Shown here piece after piece: positions 36,037-45,683 of a stretch of 64,000 nucleotides of DNA. The first letter of the stretch is position 1; each line of letters starts with the position of its first letter. Source of the DNA: Thioalkalivibrio nitratireducens DSM 14787 (GTDB lineage Bacteria; Pseudomonadota; Gammaproteobacteria; Ectothiorhodospirales; Ectothiorhodospiraceae); NCBI RefSeq assembly GCF_000321415.2, contig NC_019902.2:2232001-2296000 (forward strand), written 5' to 3'. Position numbers and translations under genes: made by a program. The notes below the pieces were generated by a model that saw nothing but the letters and a program-made list of their open reading frames with translations, ran no database searches and was not told the origin of the DNA.

Positions 36037-36561
36037 CTACGCCAGGCGCCACCGCTGCAGGACCCGGTACGGTCCCGGATGGCCTCCCCGCCCCGATTCG
36101 ATCAATACCATCTCGGGCGCGACCCAGGCGATGGGCTCGATCGGGCCGGATGCCATCCGGGTCACGAACCGCCGCAGCGTCACGTGGGGTCGGAAGGGAC
36201 GATCGTCCATCGCCACTCCCGCATCGCGGCAGATCCCGCTCAGTGATTGCGCGAGCGCGTCCAGTTCCGCCGGTGCATCGGACGGGCCCACCCACGCGAT
36301 CCGCGGTCGGCGGAAATGGCCCAGGCGATCCAGTGTCAGGCGGATGGCGGGCCGCGCCAGACGATTCGCGTCGGTGGCGATCCGCGTCACCACCGGCGCG
36401 GGAACCACCCCGGCGAATGCCAACGTCAGGTGCAGGTGCGCGACCGGAACCAGCCGGCCATTGGCGCGCAATTCCCGGGAAAGGCGCGCGAGGCGGTCCC
36501 GCAGCGCATCGTCCGGCCACAGGGCAAAGAACACACGCCGACGATCAATTTCCTGACTCAT
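36037..36561 (-). CDS. thpR: RNA 2',3'-cyclic phosphodiesterase (2'-5' RNA ligase family)
   Basis: ThpR-type enzymes of the 2H phosphoesterase family open 2',3'-cyclic phosphate ends of RNA. The 174-residue product has both hallmark HxTx motifs, HLTL at residue 44 and HVTL at 126, with the typical start RRVFFALWPDDALRDRLARL. Cytosolic. It converges with the Nramp-like gene (49-bp gap) and is followed upstream by a repeat-rich 790-bp stretch. Its physiological substrate in bacteria is not settled. Confidence 0.92.
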   Translation of the reverse strand: MSQEIDRRRVFFALWPDDALRDRLARLSRELRANGRLVPVAHLHLTLAFAGVVPAPVVTRIATDANRLARPAIRLTLDRLGHFRRPRIAWVGPSDAPAELDALAQSLSGICRDAGVAMDDRPFRPHVTLRRFVTRMASGPIEPIAWVAPEMVLIESGRGGHPGPYRVLQRWRLA

Positions 36562-36601
36562 CGCTTGCCTCGATGGAACTGCGCGCCCGAGTCAACGTAG
36601 A

Positions 36602-37240
36602 AAAGCAGCCACGGAAGAACACGCAAATCACGGAAGATGAAACAGACCAAGCCGTTTCCTCTTGAGAAACAAACTGCTAGGACAACATGAAATCATGTGG
36701 GTTACCAGAGTGCCGATGGTGCCCCACTGCAGTCCCGGTTTCTGCGCGAACGCCTGCCCCGGTATGGGCCCGGGGATGGGATGCTGATTATCACGAAACC
36801 TCCGCAGCGAGTGCGACGCCGTGCAGCGTCGGTCGTCATTGCGAGCGTAGCGCGGCACTCATGCGCGCAGCGCATTGAACAGCCGAAGGCTGGCCCGCAG
36901 GGTGAGCGCAGCGAATAATCCAGGCGGCATGGGGAAGACCATCGCCGCTTGGATCGCCACGTCCCGCCACGCTGCGCTCGCGGCTAAAGGCTTCGCTCCT
37001 CGCGATGACGGTGGTTTCGATGACGGCCCGTTCCAATTTGCGGAGCTTCCGTGATAATCAGCCTCCCAACCCCGGCCGAGGCCGCGGCAGGCGCTCGCGG
37101 AGAAACTGTGCTCGGAGCGAGGCCGATGGTTGCTGCAGGCGCCCTTTCCGCAAGTGATTGATTTCCAATGAGGGACACAGTTTGTTTCTCAAGAGGAGCC
37201 GTTTTCCCGTGTCTGTCCGTGCTTTCCGTGGCTCGCCTTT
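36602..37240. repeat. Inverted repeat pair enclosing MITE-like copy B
   Basis: The 20-mer TCCTCTTGAGAAACAAACTG at 36657-36676 recurs perfectly in inverted orientation at 37178-37197. Weaker similarity continues outward on both sides through CACGGAA-type repeats (about 36608-36656 and 37198-37235). The arms enclose about 500 bp, including the whole of MITE-like copy B. A related CACGGACNNACACGGA patch also occurs near 21935. No gene is seen in the 36562-37354 gap. Confidence 0.7.
36784..37061. mobile_element. MITE-like element, copy B (inverted)
   Basis: Bases 36784-37061 begin CTGATTATCACGAAACCTCC and end CGGAGCTTCCGTGATAATCAG-like, forming terminal inverted repeats. Read in reverse, the element matches copy A (22822-23100) along most of its 278 bp, including GGATTATTCGCTGCGCTCAC and GCGAAGCCTTTAGCCGCGAG. 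Unlike copy A, no direct repeat flanks it, so it may be older or have arrived by recombination. Confidence 0.75.
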
Positions 37241-37309
37241 GCATCGTGCAAGGCGGCCGCTGGCCCGAAAGGTAACGTGAACGTCGCGATCATGCCCGCG
37301 CGCTCCCTT

Positions 37310-37348
37310 GGGAGCGTGCCTTGCACGCGAACGCGCCGCAGGCGCGCC
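37310..37348. repeat. Short dispersed repeat GGGAGCGTGCCTTGCACGCG
   Basis: The segment GGGAGCGTGCCTTGCACGCG continuing to GGCGCGCC is nearly identical to that at 48839-48877. Both are intergenic and palindrome-rich. Similar TGTGGGAGCG repeats are known from Pseudomonas and relatives. Confidence 0.65.
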
Positions 37349-37354
37349 CGGCGA

Positions 37355-38008
37355 TCAGCGTGCCTGCAGCACCAGCGTCGGGCCCTCGTTGCGGATGTCC
37401 AGGCGGCTCAGGAAACTCATGCCCAGCAGGGCCGTGGCAGGCCGGTCGCCCGGCAACACGACGGCGCCCACGTCGCGTTCTTCCAGACCGCCGATCTGCA
37501 CCCGCTCCAGGACCACGCGCTGCCCCATGACCCGGCCCGAGGCCGTCTCGACCGGAACCGGGTTTCCCCCGGACAGCGACAACCGCAGCCGTTCCGCGTC
37601 GTGCTGGCTCAGGGTGATCAGCGTCGCCCCGGTGTCGACCACGAAGCCGACCGGCTGCCCGTTGATGGTTCCGTTCACCCGGTAGCCACCGAACTGTGAA
37701 TTGGGAAGCAGGCGCAGCTCCGGAAGCGACCGGCTTTCATAGGCACCCGCGAAACGGCCGCGCTCAAGGCCCAGCCGTTGTTCCCGGCCCTGGTACTCGA
37801 CCAGCGCCGACTCGCTCGTGGCCCGCAACAGGCGAAGCCCGTCGGGGCCGGTCTCCCCGTCGCTCAGCACGAAACGTTGCCCGTCGAGCAGGAACAGCGC
37901 TTTACCCGCGAACAGTGCCTGCACCCGGAGTTCCGCCATCGCGGGCCCGGCGACCCAGGTAAACCCAAGCGCGGCGACCAGAACGACGATCTGTTGAAAC
38001 CGTTGCAT
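37355..38008 (-). CDS. Exported retropepsin-like aspartic protease (clan AA, TIGR02281-type)
   Basis: The 217-residue product has a signal peptide (MQRFQQIVVLVAALGFTWVA, cut after AMA) and a C-terminal clan-AA aspartic protease domain. The catalytic motif is FVVDTGATLITLS with Asp125, flanked by GYRVNGTINGQPV; AVVLPGDRPATALLGMSFLS is the family's second signature. The enzyme would act as a dimer in the periplasm; substrates of this bacterial group are unknown. GGAGG stands 7 bases before the ATG at 38008. The frame is open further upstream to 38236 but without a signal peptide. It diverges from glcD. Confidence 0.85.
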   Translation of the reverse strand: MQRFQQIVVLVAALGFTWVAGPAMAELRVQALFAGKALFLLDGQRFVLSDGETGPDGLRLLRATSESALVEYQGREQRLGLERGRFAGAYESRSLPELRLLPNSQFGGYRVNGTINGQPVGFVVDTGATLITLSQHDAERLRLSLSGGNPVPVETASGRVMGQRVVLERVQIGGLEERDVGAVVLPGDRPATALLGMSFLSRLDIRNEGPTLVLQAR

Positions 38009-38343
38009 GTTGCATCCTCCAGAAGGAAGTCCGGCCCCGGCCGGATCTGCGGATGTCCGAAGCCCGTGGTACCTCGGCAGCCGGTGACGGCCGATAGGGC
38101 GATGCACATGTGCGTCGATCGGCCGCCCTGCTGCCATCAATCCACAGCCGCGATCCCGGCGCAAGTCTCCCTGACAACCGGGTCCGATCCGGCCTCCGCG
38201 CACGACCGGTCGCGCGCCGGCGGTTCCCTGCGGCACAATGCGGTAAACGCGACACCGGAACTTCCCGCGGGCTAGAGTAGCCGGCGCTGACGGGTTCCGG
38301 ATGGATCCCGTGGCAGCACGCCCCTCGCGACAAAGGCGAAGCG
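38009..38343. promoter_or_regulatory. Divergent promoter region with an 18-bp palindrome
   Basis: The 335-bp gap between the protease gene and glcD must hold both promoters. At 38100-38117 lies CGATGCACATGTGCGTCG, an inverted repeat with one mismatch pair, a candidate operator. Other short symmetric sequences are less convincing. No hexamer pair could be fixed with confidence. Confidence 0.35.
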
Positions 38344-39843
38344 ATGAACATCCTTTTCGACCAACGTCTGGACGGTCCGCTGCCCCCCGTGGACGCCGCG
38401 ATCACGCTCGAGCGCCTGCGGGCCGCTCTCCCCGGGATGAGCCTGCTGTACCGTGAGGAGGACCGGCGCCCGTTCGAGTGCGACGGCTTGTCGGCGTACC
38501 GCGTGTTGCCGATGCTGGTCGCACTGCCCGAAACGGTCGAGCAGGTCGTGACCCTGTTGCGCACCTGCCGTGAACTCCGCGTGCCGGTGGTGACCCGCGG
38601 CGCCGGCACCGGCCTCTCCGGCGGCGCACTGCCGCTGGAACAGGGCGTGCTGCTGGTGATGTCGCGCTTCGACCGAATCCTGGAACTCGACCCCGACGCG
38701 CGCATCGCTCGAGTGCAGCCGGGAGTGCGCAATCTCGCGATCTCCGAGGCGGCCGCGCCCCACGGCCTGTACTATGCCCCCGACCCGTCCTCGCAGATCG
38801 CGTGTTCGATCGGCGGCAACGTTGCCGAGAATGCCGGCGGCGTGCATTGCCTGAAATACGGGCTGACCGTGCACAATGTGCTTGCGATCGAGGCGATCAC
38901 CCTGGAAGGAGAACGCCTCACGCTCGGCTCGGCGGCGCTGGATGCGCCGGGCTACGACCTGCTCGCACTGTTCAACGGCTCCGAGGGCATGCTCGGAATC
39001 ATCACCGAGGTCACGGTGAAACTGCTGCCGCGACCCGAGACTGCGAAGGTGATTCTCGCCAGCTTCGACGACGTCGAAAAGGCCGGCCGCGCGGTCGGTG
39101 ACATCATCGCGGCGGGCATCATTCCCGGTGGCCTGGAGATGATGGACAACCTCGCGATCCGCGCAGCCGAGGACTTCATCCATGCCGGCTACCCGGTCGA
39201 CGCACAGGCGATCCTGCTCTGTGAACTCGACGGGGTCGAGGCCGACGTCGCCGACGACTGCCAGCGAGTGCGCAAGGTCCTGGCGGCGGCGGGAGCGACC
39301 GACATCGCGCTCGCCTGCGACGAAGCCGAGCGCGCGCGCTTCTGGGCTGGACGCAAGAACGCGTTCCCCGCCGTTGGCCGCCTGGCACCCGACTACTACT
39401 GCATGGACGGAACCATTCCCCGGCGTGAACTGCCGAGGGTGCTGAAGGGGATTGCGGCGCTGTCGGCGGAATCCGGCCTACCGGTGGCGAACGTGTTCCA
39501 TGCTGGCGACGGCAACATGCACCCCCTGATCCTGTTCGATGCCAACCGGCCCGGCGAACTGGAACTCGCGGAGCGCGTCGGCGCACGCATTCTCGAACTC
39601 TGCGTCGAGGTCGGCGGCAGCATCACCGGCGAACACGGCGTCGGGCGCGAGAAGATCAATCAGATGTGCACCCAGTTCCAGCCCGACGAGATCACGGTGT
39701 TTCACGCGGTGAAGGCCGCGTTCGACCCGGACGCGATGCTCAACCCCGGCAAGAACATCCCGACGCTCGCCCGCTGCGCAGAGTACGGCGCGATGCACGT
39801 ACACAACAATCAACTTCCACACCCGGACCTGCCCCGGTTCTGA
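38344..39843 (+). CDS. glcD: Glycolate oxidase FAD subunit GlcD
   Basis: GlcD is the flavin subunit of membrane-associated glycolate dehydrogenase, GlcDEF, which oxidises glycolate to glyoxylate. The 499-residue product has the FAD_binding_4 domain (VVTRGAGTGLSGGALPLEQG, and DPSSQIACSIGGNVAENAGG) and the FAD-oxidase C-terminal domain with NVFHAGDGNMHPLILFD and GSITGEHGVGREKI. Length equals E. coli GlcD (499). It is followed by glcE (143 bp), glcF and glcB. In a Calvin-cycle bacterium glycolate arises from RuBisCO oxygenation (inference). A D-lactate dehydrogenase role is less likely given glcE and glcF. Confidence 0.95.
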   Translation: MNILFDQRLDGPLPPVDAAITLERLRAALPGMSLLYREEDRRPFECDGLSAYRVLPMLVALPETVEQVVTLLRTCRELRVPVVTRGAGTGLSGGALPLEQGVLLVMSRFDRILELDPDARIARVQPGVRNLAISEAAAPHGLYYAPDPSSQIACSIGGNVAENAGGVHCLKYGLTVHNVLAIEAITLEGERLTLGSAALDAPGYDLLALFNGSEGMLGIITEVTVKLLPRPETAKVILASFDDVEKAGRAVGDIIAAGIIPGGLEMMDNLAIRAAEDFIHAGYPVDAQAILLCELDGVEADVADDCQRVRKVLAAAGATDIALACDEAERARFWAGRKNAFPAVGRLAPDYYCMDGTIPRRELPRVLKGIAALSAESGLPVANVFHAGDGNMHPLILFDANRPGELELAERVGARILELCVEVGGSITGEHGVGREKINQMCTQFQPDEITVFHAVKAAFDPDAMLNPGKNIPTLARCAEYGAMHVHNNQLPHPDLPRF

Positions 39844-39986
39844 GCGATGCGGCGCGAATGGAACATCCCGGGCGCTACCCCATGCGTCCTGCGTCGGCAC
39901 ACCCTGCCGGGCCAACCCGGGTTCCACAGGTTGTGGCACCAGACACCAGAACCACCCCCTCACCGGCCCGCGACCCAAGCGCACAC

Positions 39987-41069
39987 ATGAACCCGACCGA
40001 TCACCCGGACACCGTTGACCACGACATCGCGGCCGAACTCTGCACCCGCGTGGCCGAAGCCGACGCAGCGGGCACTCGGCTGCGGATCGCGGGTGGGGGT
40101 ACCAAGGCCTTCTACGGGCGCCCGGTGGCAGGCACGCCACTCGACGTGACCGCCCATCGTGGCGTCACCCACTACGATCCGGTCGAACTCGTGGTCTCGG
40201 TGCGTGCCGGTACTCCACTCGCGGAGCTCGAACGCACGCTGGCCGCCGCCGGTCAGCACCTTCCGTTCGAACCACCGCATTTCGGCACGGCCGCGACCGT
40301 CGGCGGCATGGTCGCAACCGGGCTCTCCGGCCCGCGCCGCCCCTGGTCCGGTGCCGTACGCGACTTCGTGCTGGGTACGCGCCTGATCACCCACCGGGGC
40401 CGGGAGCTGCGCTTCGGCGGGGAGGTGATGAAAAACGTCGCCGGCTACGATCTCTCGCGGCTGATGGCCGGTGCGCAGGGTACGCTCGGGGTGATCACCG
40501 AGGTCTCGATGAAGGTGCTGCCCCTGCCCGCAGCCGCGTACAGCCTCAGCCTCGCGCTGCCCCTGGAGCATGCAATGGCCAAGCTGGCCAAATGGGGCCG
40601 TCAGCCGGTACCGCTCACCGCCGCTGCCTGGTCCGATGGCATCCTCCATCTCCGTCTCGAGGGCGGCAGCCGCTCCGTGGCCGCGAGCCGGGCCCGGCTC
40701 GGCGGCGAGGATCTCGACCCGGCGTTCTGGCACGATCTGCGCGAGCACCGCCTCCCGTTCTTCGAATCCACAGACCCGCGCCCCCTGTGGCGGCTGTCGC
40801 TGCCGCACCACACACCGCCGCTGGCCTTGGAAGGCGACTGGTTCCTCGACTGGGGCGGCGCCCAGCGCTGGCTGCGCAGCGACGTCGCCGCGCCCCGGAT
40901 TCGCGACGCCGCCAGCCGGGCGGGCGGCCATGCCACCTGCTGCACCCCGGGTGCCGCCGAGCCCTTCCACCCGCTGGCCCCGGCCATCGCGAAATACCAC
41001 CGGCAGCTGAAGGCGCAACTGGACCCCCACGGCATCTTCAACCCCGGCCGCCTTTACCCGGACCTCTGA
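39987..41069 (+). CDS. glcE: Glycolate oxidase subunit GlcE
   Basis: GlcE is the second, shorter FAD-binding subunit of glycolate dehydrogenase. From the ATG at 39987 the product is 360 residues (MNPTDHPDTVDHDIAAEL), against 350 in E. coli; the frame extends up into glcD territory to 39666 without resemblance. Domain marks: LRIAGGGTKAFYGRPV, EPPHFGTAATVGGMVATGLS, GEVMKNVAGYDLSRLMAGAQ and the C-terminal LDPHGIFNPGRLYPDL. It ends 2 bp before glcF, so the two are coupled. Confidence 0.94.
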   Translation: MNPTDHPDTVDHDIAAELCTRVAEADAAGTRLRIAGGGTKAFYGRPVAGTPLDVTAHRGVTHYDPVELVVSVRAGTPLAELERTLAAAGQHLPFEPPHFGTAATVGGMVATGLSGPRRPWSGAVRDFVLGTRLITHRGRELRFGGEVMKNVAGYDLSRLMAGAQGTLGVITEVSMKVLPLPAAAYSLSLALPLEHAMAKLAKWGRQPVPLTAAAWSDGILHLRLEGGSRSVAASRARLGGEDLDPAFWHDLREHRLPFFESTDPRPLWRLSLPHHTPPLALEGDWFLDWGGAQRWLRSDVAAPRIRDAASRAGGHATCCTPGAAEPFHPLAPAIAKYHRQLKAQLDPHGIFNPGRLYPDL

Positions 41070-41071
41070 CG

Positions 41072-42322
41072 ATGCAGACGCAATTCACCGAACGGGCCCT
41101 GCAGGAGCCCCGCATCCGCGAGGCCGACCGAATCCTGCGCAACTGCGTGCATTGCGGTTTCTGCAACGCGACCTGCCCCACCTACCAGCTGCTCGGCGAC
41201 GAGCGCGACGGCCCGCGTGGGCGAATTTACCTGATGAAGGCGTTGCTCGAACAGCCTCACGCAGGCGACAAGATCACCGCCGAGACCCGGCTGCACCTGG
41301 ACCGGTGCCTGACCTGCCGCAACTGCGAGACCACCTGCCCCTCGGGTGTCGAATTCCACCGGCTGCTCGATATCGGCCGCGCCGAGATCGAGTCCCGTGT
41401 GCCGCGCGGATTCCGGGAACGCGCGTTCCGCTACCTGCTGCGCCGGGCGCTCGGGTCACCCCGCGCCGCCGCCGCGCTGTTCCGGATGGCCCGCGGCATC
41501 CGTCCGTTGCTCCCTGCGCGCCTGCGGGAAAAGGTTCCACCCGCGGCGTTGCCGGCGGGACAGCGGCCGCTGCCCGGCCGACACGAGCGGCGCATGCTGC
41601 TGCTCGAAGGCTGCGTGCAGCCCGGCCTCTCGCCGAACACGAACGCCGCTGCGGCACGCGTACTGGACCGCATGGGCATCGACCTGCGGCCCGCAGCATC
41701 CGCGGGCTGCTGCGGGGCCATGGATTACCACATGAACGCAGCGCGGGACGGCCTCGACCGGGCCCGCGCCAACATCGACGCTTGGTGGCCCGAAATCGAG
41801 CCCGGCGCCGAAGCCATCGTGCAGACCGCCAGCGGCTGTGGCGCCTTCGTGAAGGACTACGGTCGATTGCTGGCCGACGATCCCGCCTACGCCGAGAAAG
41901 CCGCAGCGGTCAGTCGGCTCGCACGCGACCTGGTCGAGGTGCTGCAGGAAGAACCGCTGGAACAGCTCGGCCTGCGGACCGCGCGGTCACTCGCGTTCCA
42001 CTGCCCCTGCACGCTACAGCATGCGCAGCGCCTCGGCGGTGCGGTCGAGTCGGTGCTTTCCCGCCTTGGGTTCCGGCTGACCTCGGTCGTCGATGCTCAC
42101 ATCTGCTGCGGGTCCGGCGGCACCAACTCGATCACCCAGCCGGAGATCGCACGCCGGCTGCGGGACCGGAAAATGCGAGCGCTGGAGGCCGGCAGTCCCG
42201 AACTGATCGTCACCGCGAACATCGGCTGCCAGGCTCACCTCGCCTCGGCCGACCGTACACCGGTTCGCCACTGGATCGAGGCCGTCGACGAGGCACTGGA
42301 ACGCGCTCCCCTGCCAGGGTAA
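41072..42322 (+). CDS. glcF: Glycolate oxidase iron-sulfur subunit GlcF
   Basis: GlcF carries electrons from GlcDE to the quinone pool. The 416-residue product has two [4Fe-4S] motifs: Cys25-28-31-35 in [13 protein letters not shown] and Cys79-82-85-89 in [14 protein letters not shown]. Two CCG (heterodisulfide-reductase-like) domains follow, marked [13 protein letters not shown] and [11 protein letters not shown]. It starts 2 bp after glcE. The complex should be bound to the inner membrane's cytoplasmic face. Confidence 0.96.
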   Translation: MQTQFTERALQEPRIREADRILRNCVHCGFCNATCPTYQLLGDERDGPRGRIYLMKALLEQPHAGDKITAETRLHLDRCLTCRNCETTCPSGVEFHRLLDIGRAEIESRVPRGFRERAFRYLLRRALGSPRAAAALFRMARGIRPLLPARLREKVPPAALPAGQRPLPGRHERRMLLLEGCVQPGLSPNTNAAAARVLDRMGIDLRPAASAGCCGAMDYHMNAARDGLDRARANIDAWWPEIEPGAEAIVQTASGCGAFVKDYGRLLADDPAYAEKAAAVSRLARDLVEVLQEEPLEQLGLRTARSLAFHCPCTLQHAQRLGGAVESVLSRLGFRLTSVVDAHICCGSGGTNSITQPEIARRLRDRKMRALEAGSPELIVTANIGCQAHLASADRTPVRHWIEAVDEALERAPLPG

Positions 42323-42581
42323 TACAACCGAGCGCAGGGACCAGGGCGGCATTCTGACCCGGTCGCACCTCAGGGTATGCCGACCGCCACGACGATCACC
42401 CGCAATGCACTCACCCTCACCCCTTTCCCGCAAGCGGGAAAGGGAGACGACCGCAAGGCCGTTCCCCGTTCACGGAAACCCCAGGGGGACAACGCCCCAA
42501 CGGGACGTGGCATCATGCAACGACCCGCCCCCGGGGCAACACACAGGCGCAGGATCCACTCACAAGGGAGGCCGAGCCAGC

Positions 42582-44774
42582 ATGACCCGTTACGTGACCC
42601 ATGAGCGGCTGCAGGTGGCCGCGGAACTGGACCGCTTCATCGCAGACGAAGCCCTTCCGGGCACCGGCATCGAGCCCCAGGCCCTCTGGTCCGGCGTCGA
42701 TGCGCTGGTCCACGACCTGATTCCGCGCAACCGGAATCTCCTCGAGCGACGCGACATGCTGCAGAAGCAGATCGACGCCTGGCATCGAGCACATCCCGGT
42801 CCGATCCGCGACCTCTCTGCGTTCCGCGAATTCCTCGAGGAGATCGGCTACCTGGCCGACGCCCCCGCCGATGTCCGCGTCAGCACCGCCAATGTCGACC
42901 CGGAAATCGCGGTCCAGGCCGGGCCGCAACTCGTGGTACCGGTGAGCAATGCGCGGTACGCGCTGAACGCCGTCAACGCCCGCTGGGGCAGCCTGTACGA
43001 CGCCCTGTACGGCACCGACGCGATACCCGACGACGACGGCGCCGAACGCCGTGCCGACTACAACCCGGTACGGGGCGAAAGGGTGATCGCTTACGCGCGC
43101 GACCTGCTGGACCGCGCAGCCCCGCTCAAGTCCGGCTCACACCACGACGCGGTTGGCTACATGGTCGACGAGGGCCGACTGATCGTGAACCTGGACAACG
43201 ACGACGAGACCGCACTCGAGGATCCGTCCCGGTTCGCCGGCTACCAAGGCGAGGCCCGGAAACCCTCGGCCGTGCTGCTGAACAACCACGGCCTGCACCT
43301 CGAGATCCAGTTCGACCCCACCCACCCGGTCGGACGCGAGGACGCAGCCGGCATCAAGGACATCCTGGTCGAGGCCGCCGTCACCACGATCATGGACTGC
43401 GAGGACTCGGTCGCTGCCGTCGACGCCGAAGACAAAACCGGCGTATACCGCAACTGGCTGGGCCTGATGAAGGGTGATCTCGAGGCCTCGTTCCAGAAGG
43501 GCGACGAGGTAATCACCCGCCGGCAGAACCCGGATCGCGAGTACACCGCCCCGGACGGCGGCAACGTGTCCCTGCCCGGCCGCTCGCTGATGTTCGTGCG
43601 CAATGTCGGCCACCTGATGACCACCCCCGCGATGCTCGACAGCAATGGCGGCGAGGTATTCGAAGGCATCCTGGACGGCATCGTGACCAGCCTGCTCGCG
43701 CTGCACGACCTGAAGCGGTCCGAAGGTGGCAACTCGCGCACCGGCTCGGTGTACATCGTGAAGCCGAAGATGCACGGTCCGGACGAGGTCGCGTTCACCT
43801 GCGAACTCTTCGACCGGGTCGAGGATCTGCTGCGCCTTCCGCGCAACACGCTGAAGATGGGCATCATGGACGAAGAACGGCGCACCTCGGTGAACCTGAA
43901 GGCCTGTATCGCCGCTGCGGCCGCGCGCGTGGTGTTCATCAACACCGGTTTCCTCGACCGCACCGGTGACGAGATCCACACCGCGATGGAGGCCGGTCCC
44001 GTGCTGCGCAAAGGCGACATGAAGGGCGCGAAGTGGATCGCCGCCTACGAGCGCAACAATGTCGTCGTCGGGCTCGCCTGCGGCCTGCGCGGCCGTGCCC
44101 AGATCGGCAAGGGCATGTGGGCGATGCCGGACAGGATGGCGGCGATGCTCGAGCAGAAAATCGGCCACCCGAAGGCCGGCGCCAACACCGCCTGGGTGCC
44201 CTCGCCAACCGCCGCGGTGCTGCATGCGCTGCACTACCACGACGCCGATGTCGCCGCGATCCAGCAGGAGATGGAGGCGAACCTCGACCCGGACATCGAG
44301 CGGCAGCTGCTCGACGACCTGCTCGCGGTGCCGGTGGTCGAACGCCCCGAGTGGCCCGACGAGGAGATCCAGCAGGAACTCGACAACAACTGCCAGGGCA
44401 TCCTCGGCTACGTGGTCCGTTGGGTGCAGCAGGGGATCGGCTGCTCGAAGGTCCCGGACATCCACGACGTCGGCCTGATGGAGGACCGCGCAACGCTGCG
44501 CATCTCGAGCCAGCACATCGCCAACTGGCTGCACCACGGCGTGGTCGACGCCGGCCGGGTGCATGCGACGTTGGAGCGCATGGCGGCCGTGGTCGACGAG
44601 CAGAACCGGGACGACCCGCTGTATCAGCCGATGGCCGCCGACTTCGACGCGTCGATCGCGTTCCGCGCCGCCTCCGATCTGATCTTCAAGGGCCGCGAGC
44701 AGCCCTCGGGCTACACCGAGCCGCTGCTGCATCACTGGCGCGCGGTGCAGAAGGCCGAGCGGCAGGGGGCCTGA
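42582..44774 (+). CDS. glcB: Malate synthase G
   Basis: GlcB condenses glyoxylate with acetyl-CoA to malate. I use the ATG at 42582 (730 residues, [20 protein letters not shown]), with GGGAGG upstream; the frame is open to 42405. The isoform-G signature [20 protein letters not shown] is present, along with [40 protein letters not shown] and the C-terminal domain [20 protein letters not shown]. It follows glcDEF after about 260 bp, so glyoxylate from glycolate goes directly to malate. It is also the second step of the glyoxylate shunt with aceA 6 kb downstream. The single copy in the window is form G, not form A. Confidence 0.96.
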   Translation: MTRYVTHERLQVAAELDRFIADEALPGTGIEPQALWSGVDALVHDLIPRNRNLLERRDMLQKQIDAWHRAHPGPIRDLSAFREFLEEIGYLADAPADVRVSTANVDPEIAVQAGPQLVVPVSNARYALNAVNARWGSLYDALYGTDAIPDDDGAERRADYNPVRGERVIAYARDLLDRAAPLKSGSHHDAVGYMVDEGRLIVNLDNDDETALEDPSRFAGYQGEARKPSAVLLNNHGLHLEIQFDPTHPVGREDAAGIKDILVEAAVTTIMDCEDSVAAVDAEDKTGVYRNWLGLMKGDLEASFQKGDEVITRRQNPDREYTAPDGGNVSLPGRSLMFVRNVGHLMTTPAMLDSNGGEVFEGILDGIVTSLLALHDLKRSEGGNSRTGSVYIVKPKMHGPDEVAFTCELFDRVEDLLRLPRNTLKMGIMDEERRTSVNLKACIAAAAARVVFINTGFLDRTGDEIHTAMEAGPVLRKGDMKGAKWIAAYERNNVVVGLACGLRGRAQIGKGMWAMPDRMAAMLEQKIGHPKAGANTAWVPSPTAAVLHALHYHDADVAAIQQEMEANLDPDIERQLLDDLLAVPVVERPEWPDEEIQQELDNNCQGILGYVVRWVQQGIGCSKVPDIHDVGLMEDRATLRISSQHIANWLHHGVVDAGRVHATLERMAAVVDEQNRDDPLYQPMAADFDASIAFRAASDLIFKGREQPSGYTEPLLHHWRAVQKAERQGA

Positions 44775-44885
44775 ACGCAACGGCACGCTTTGGCGTGCCG
44801 CAGGTCCGCAGCATCACGGCTACCGGCTCTCCGTCTCCCGACGGGCAGTGGCGCAGACCGGACACGTCCCGGCAACCGGGGACAG

Positions 44886-44921
44886 CGGAACGGTCGATAA
44901 CGGCCTTCGGACTTTTCCGCC
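44886..44921. repeat. Degenerate REP-like hairpin
   Basis: GATAACGGCCTTCGGACTTT followed by TCCGCC keeps the core of the window's REP-like repeat, with inverted ends GCGGAA / TTCCGC. It lies between glcB and the MOSC gene. Confidence 0.5.
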
Positions 44922-44946
44922 AGTGGCGCTGCGCGAGCGGCGAGGT

Positions 44947-45483
44947 TCAACGCGAGACGGTCACCGCGTCGCCAGCCCGCAGCAGCCCGCCGACCAGTAC
45001 CCGCGCCGTGACTCCGCCGTGGCCACGCATCGCGTTGTAGCCGCCGGGTCCAAGGATCGGCTCCATCCGCGAGCAGGGTTCACAGGGGCCGGTGATCTCG
45101 AGCCGCACCTCCGTGCCAATGCACAGTACCAGCGGCTGGTCGGCGAACAGTGCCCGTGCGGCCAGCAGGTTCAGGCCCGATACGACCAGGTTACGGCGCA
45201 GCGCCAGCGGGTCGACTTCCGGTTGGCCACTCAGCGCGGCGATCACCGGCAGGTGCTCGGCCTGGATCAGCGTGACCTGGCGCCTGGCGGAGGCATCCGC
45301 CCGCGCCGCGGCCCTGTGATCGCCTTCCAGGCCGCGTCCGGTCAATGCGAGCGCCTCCGGAACGCGCGCCACCGGCCCGCGCCGTTCGGCACGGAGCAGG
45401 ATCGCCTCCAGCCACCCCGGATACGGAAAACGGCCGGACAGGGCACGGAGATCGAGTGCTGGGTCGGGTTGCGGCGGGGGCAT
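44947..45483 (-). CDS. MOSC-domain protein
   Basis: The 178-residue protein is a stand-alone MOSC (molybdenum cofactor sulfurase C-terminal) domain: [54 protein letters not shown], and the conserved Cys region [24 protein letters not shown] proteins handle sulfur for the molybdenum cofactor or mARC-like and YiiM-type reductions; the Cys in CEPC is the likely Moco ligand. No Moco biosynthetic gene is close. It converges with glcB. The start ATG at 45483 has no clear ribosome-binding site. Confidence 0.85.
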   Translation of the reverse strand: MPPPQPDPALDLRALSGRFPYPGWLEAILLRAERRGPVARVPEALALTGRGLEGDHRAAARADASARRQVTLIQAEHLPVIAALSGQPEVDPLALRRNLVVSGLNLLAARALFADQPLVLCIGTEVRLEITGPCEPCSRMEPILGPGGYNAMRGHGGVTARVLVGGLLRAGDAVTVSR

Positions 45484-45683
45484 CGGCGGACAGTCGGCTG
45501 GGATGTCGCATTAAACCACGCGCTGCGATCGGCTGCCGCGAAAGGCAGGCGCAGTCATTCCCCGACGGAGCGGTGCCCCCTCCCGGGGTGTCTTTTTCTT
45601 GAACCCTGCCGGGCGCCCCGCCAGACTGCCCGAAACCGGCAGCACTGGAACAGACTTCCGCACCCCCCTCGAGGATCAGTTCC

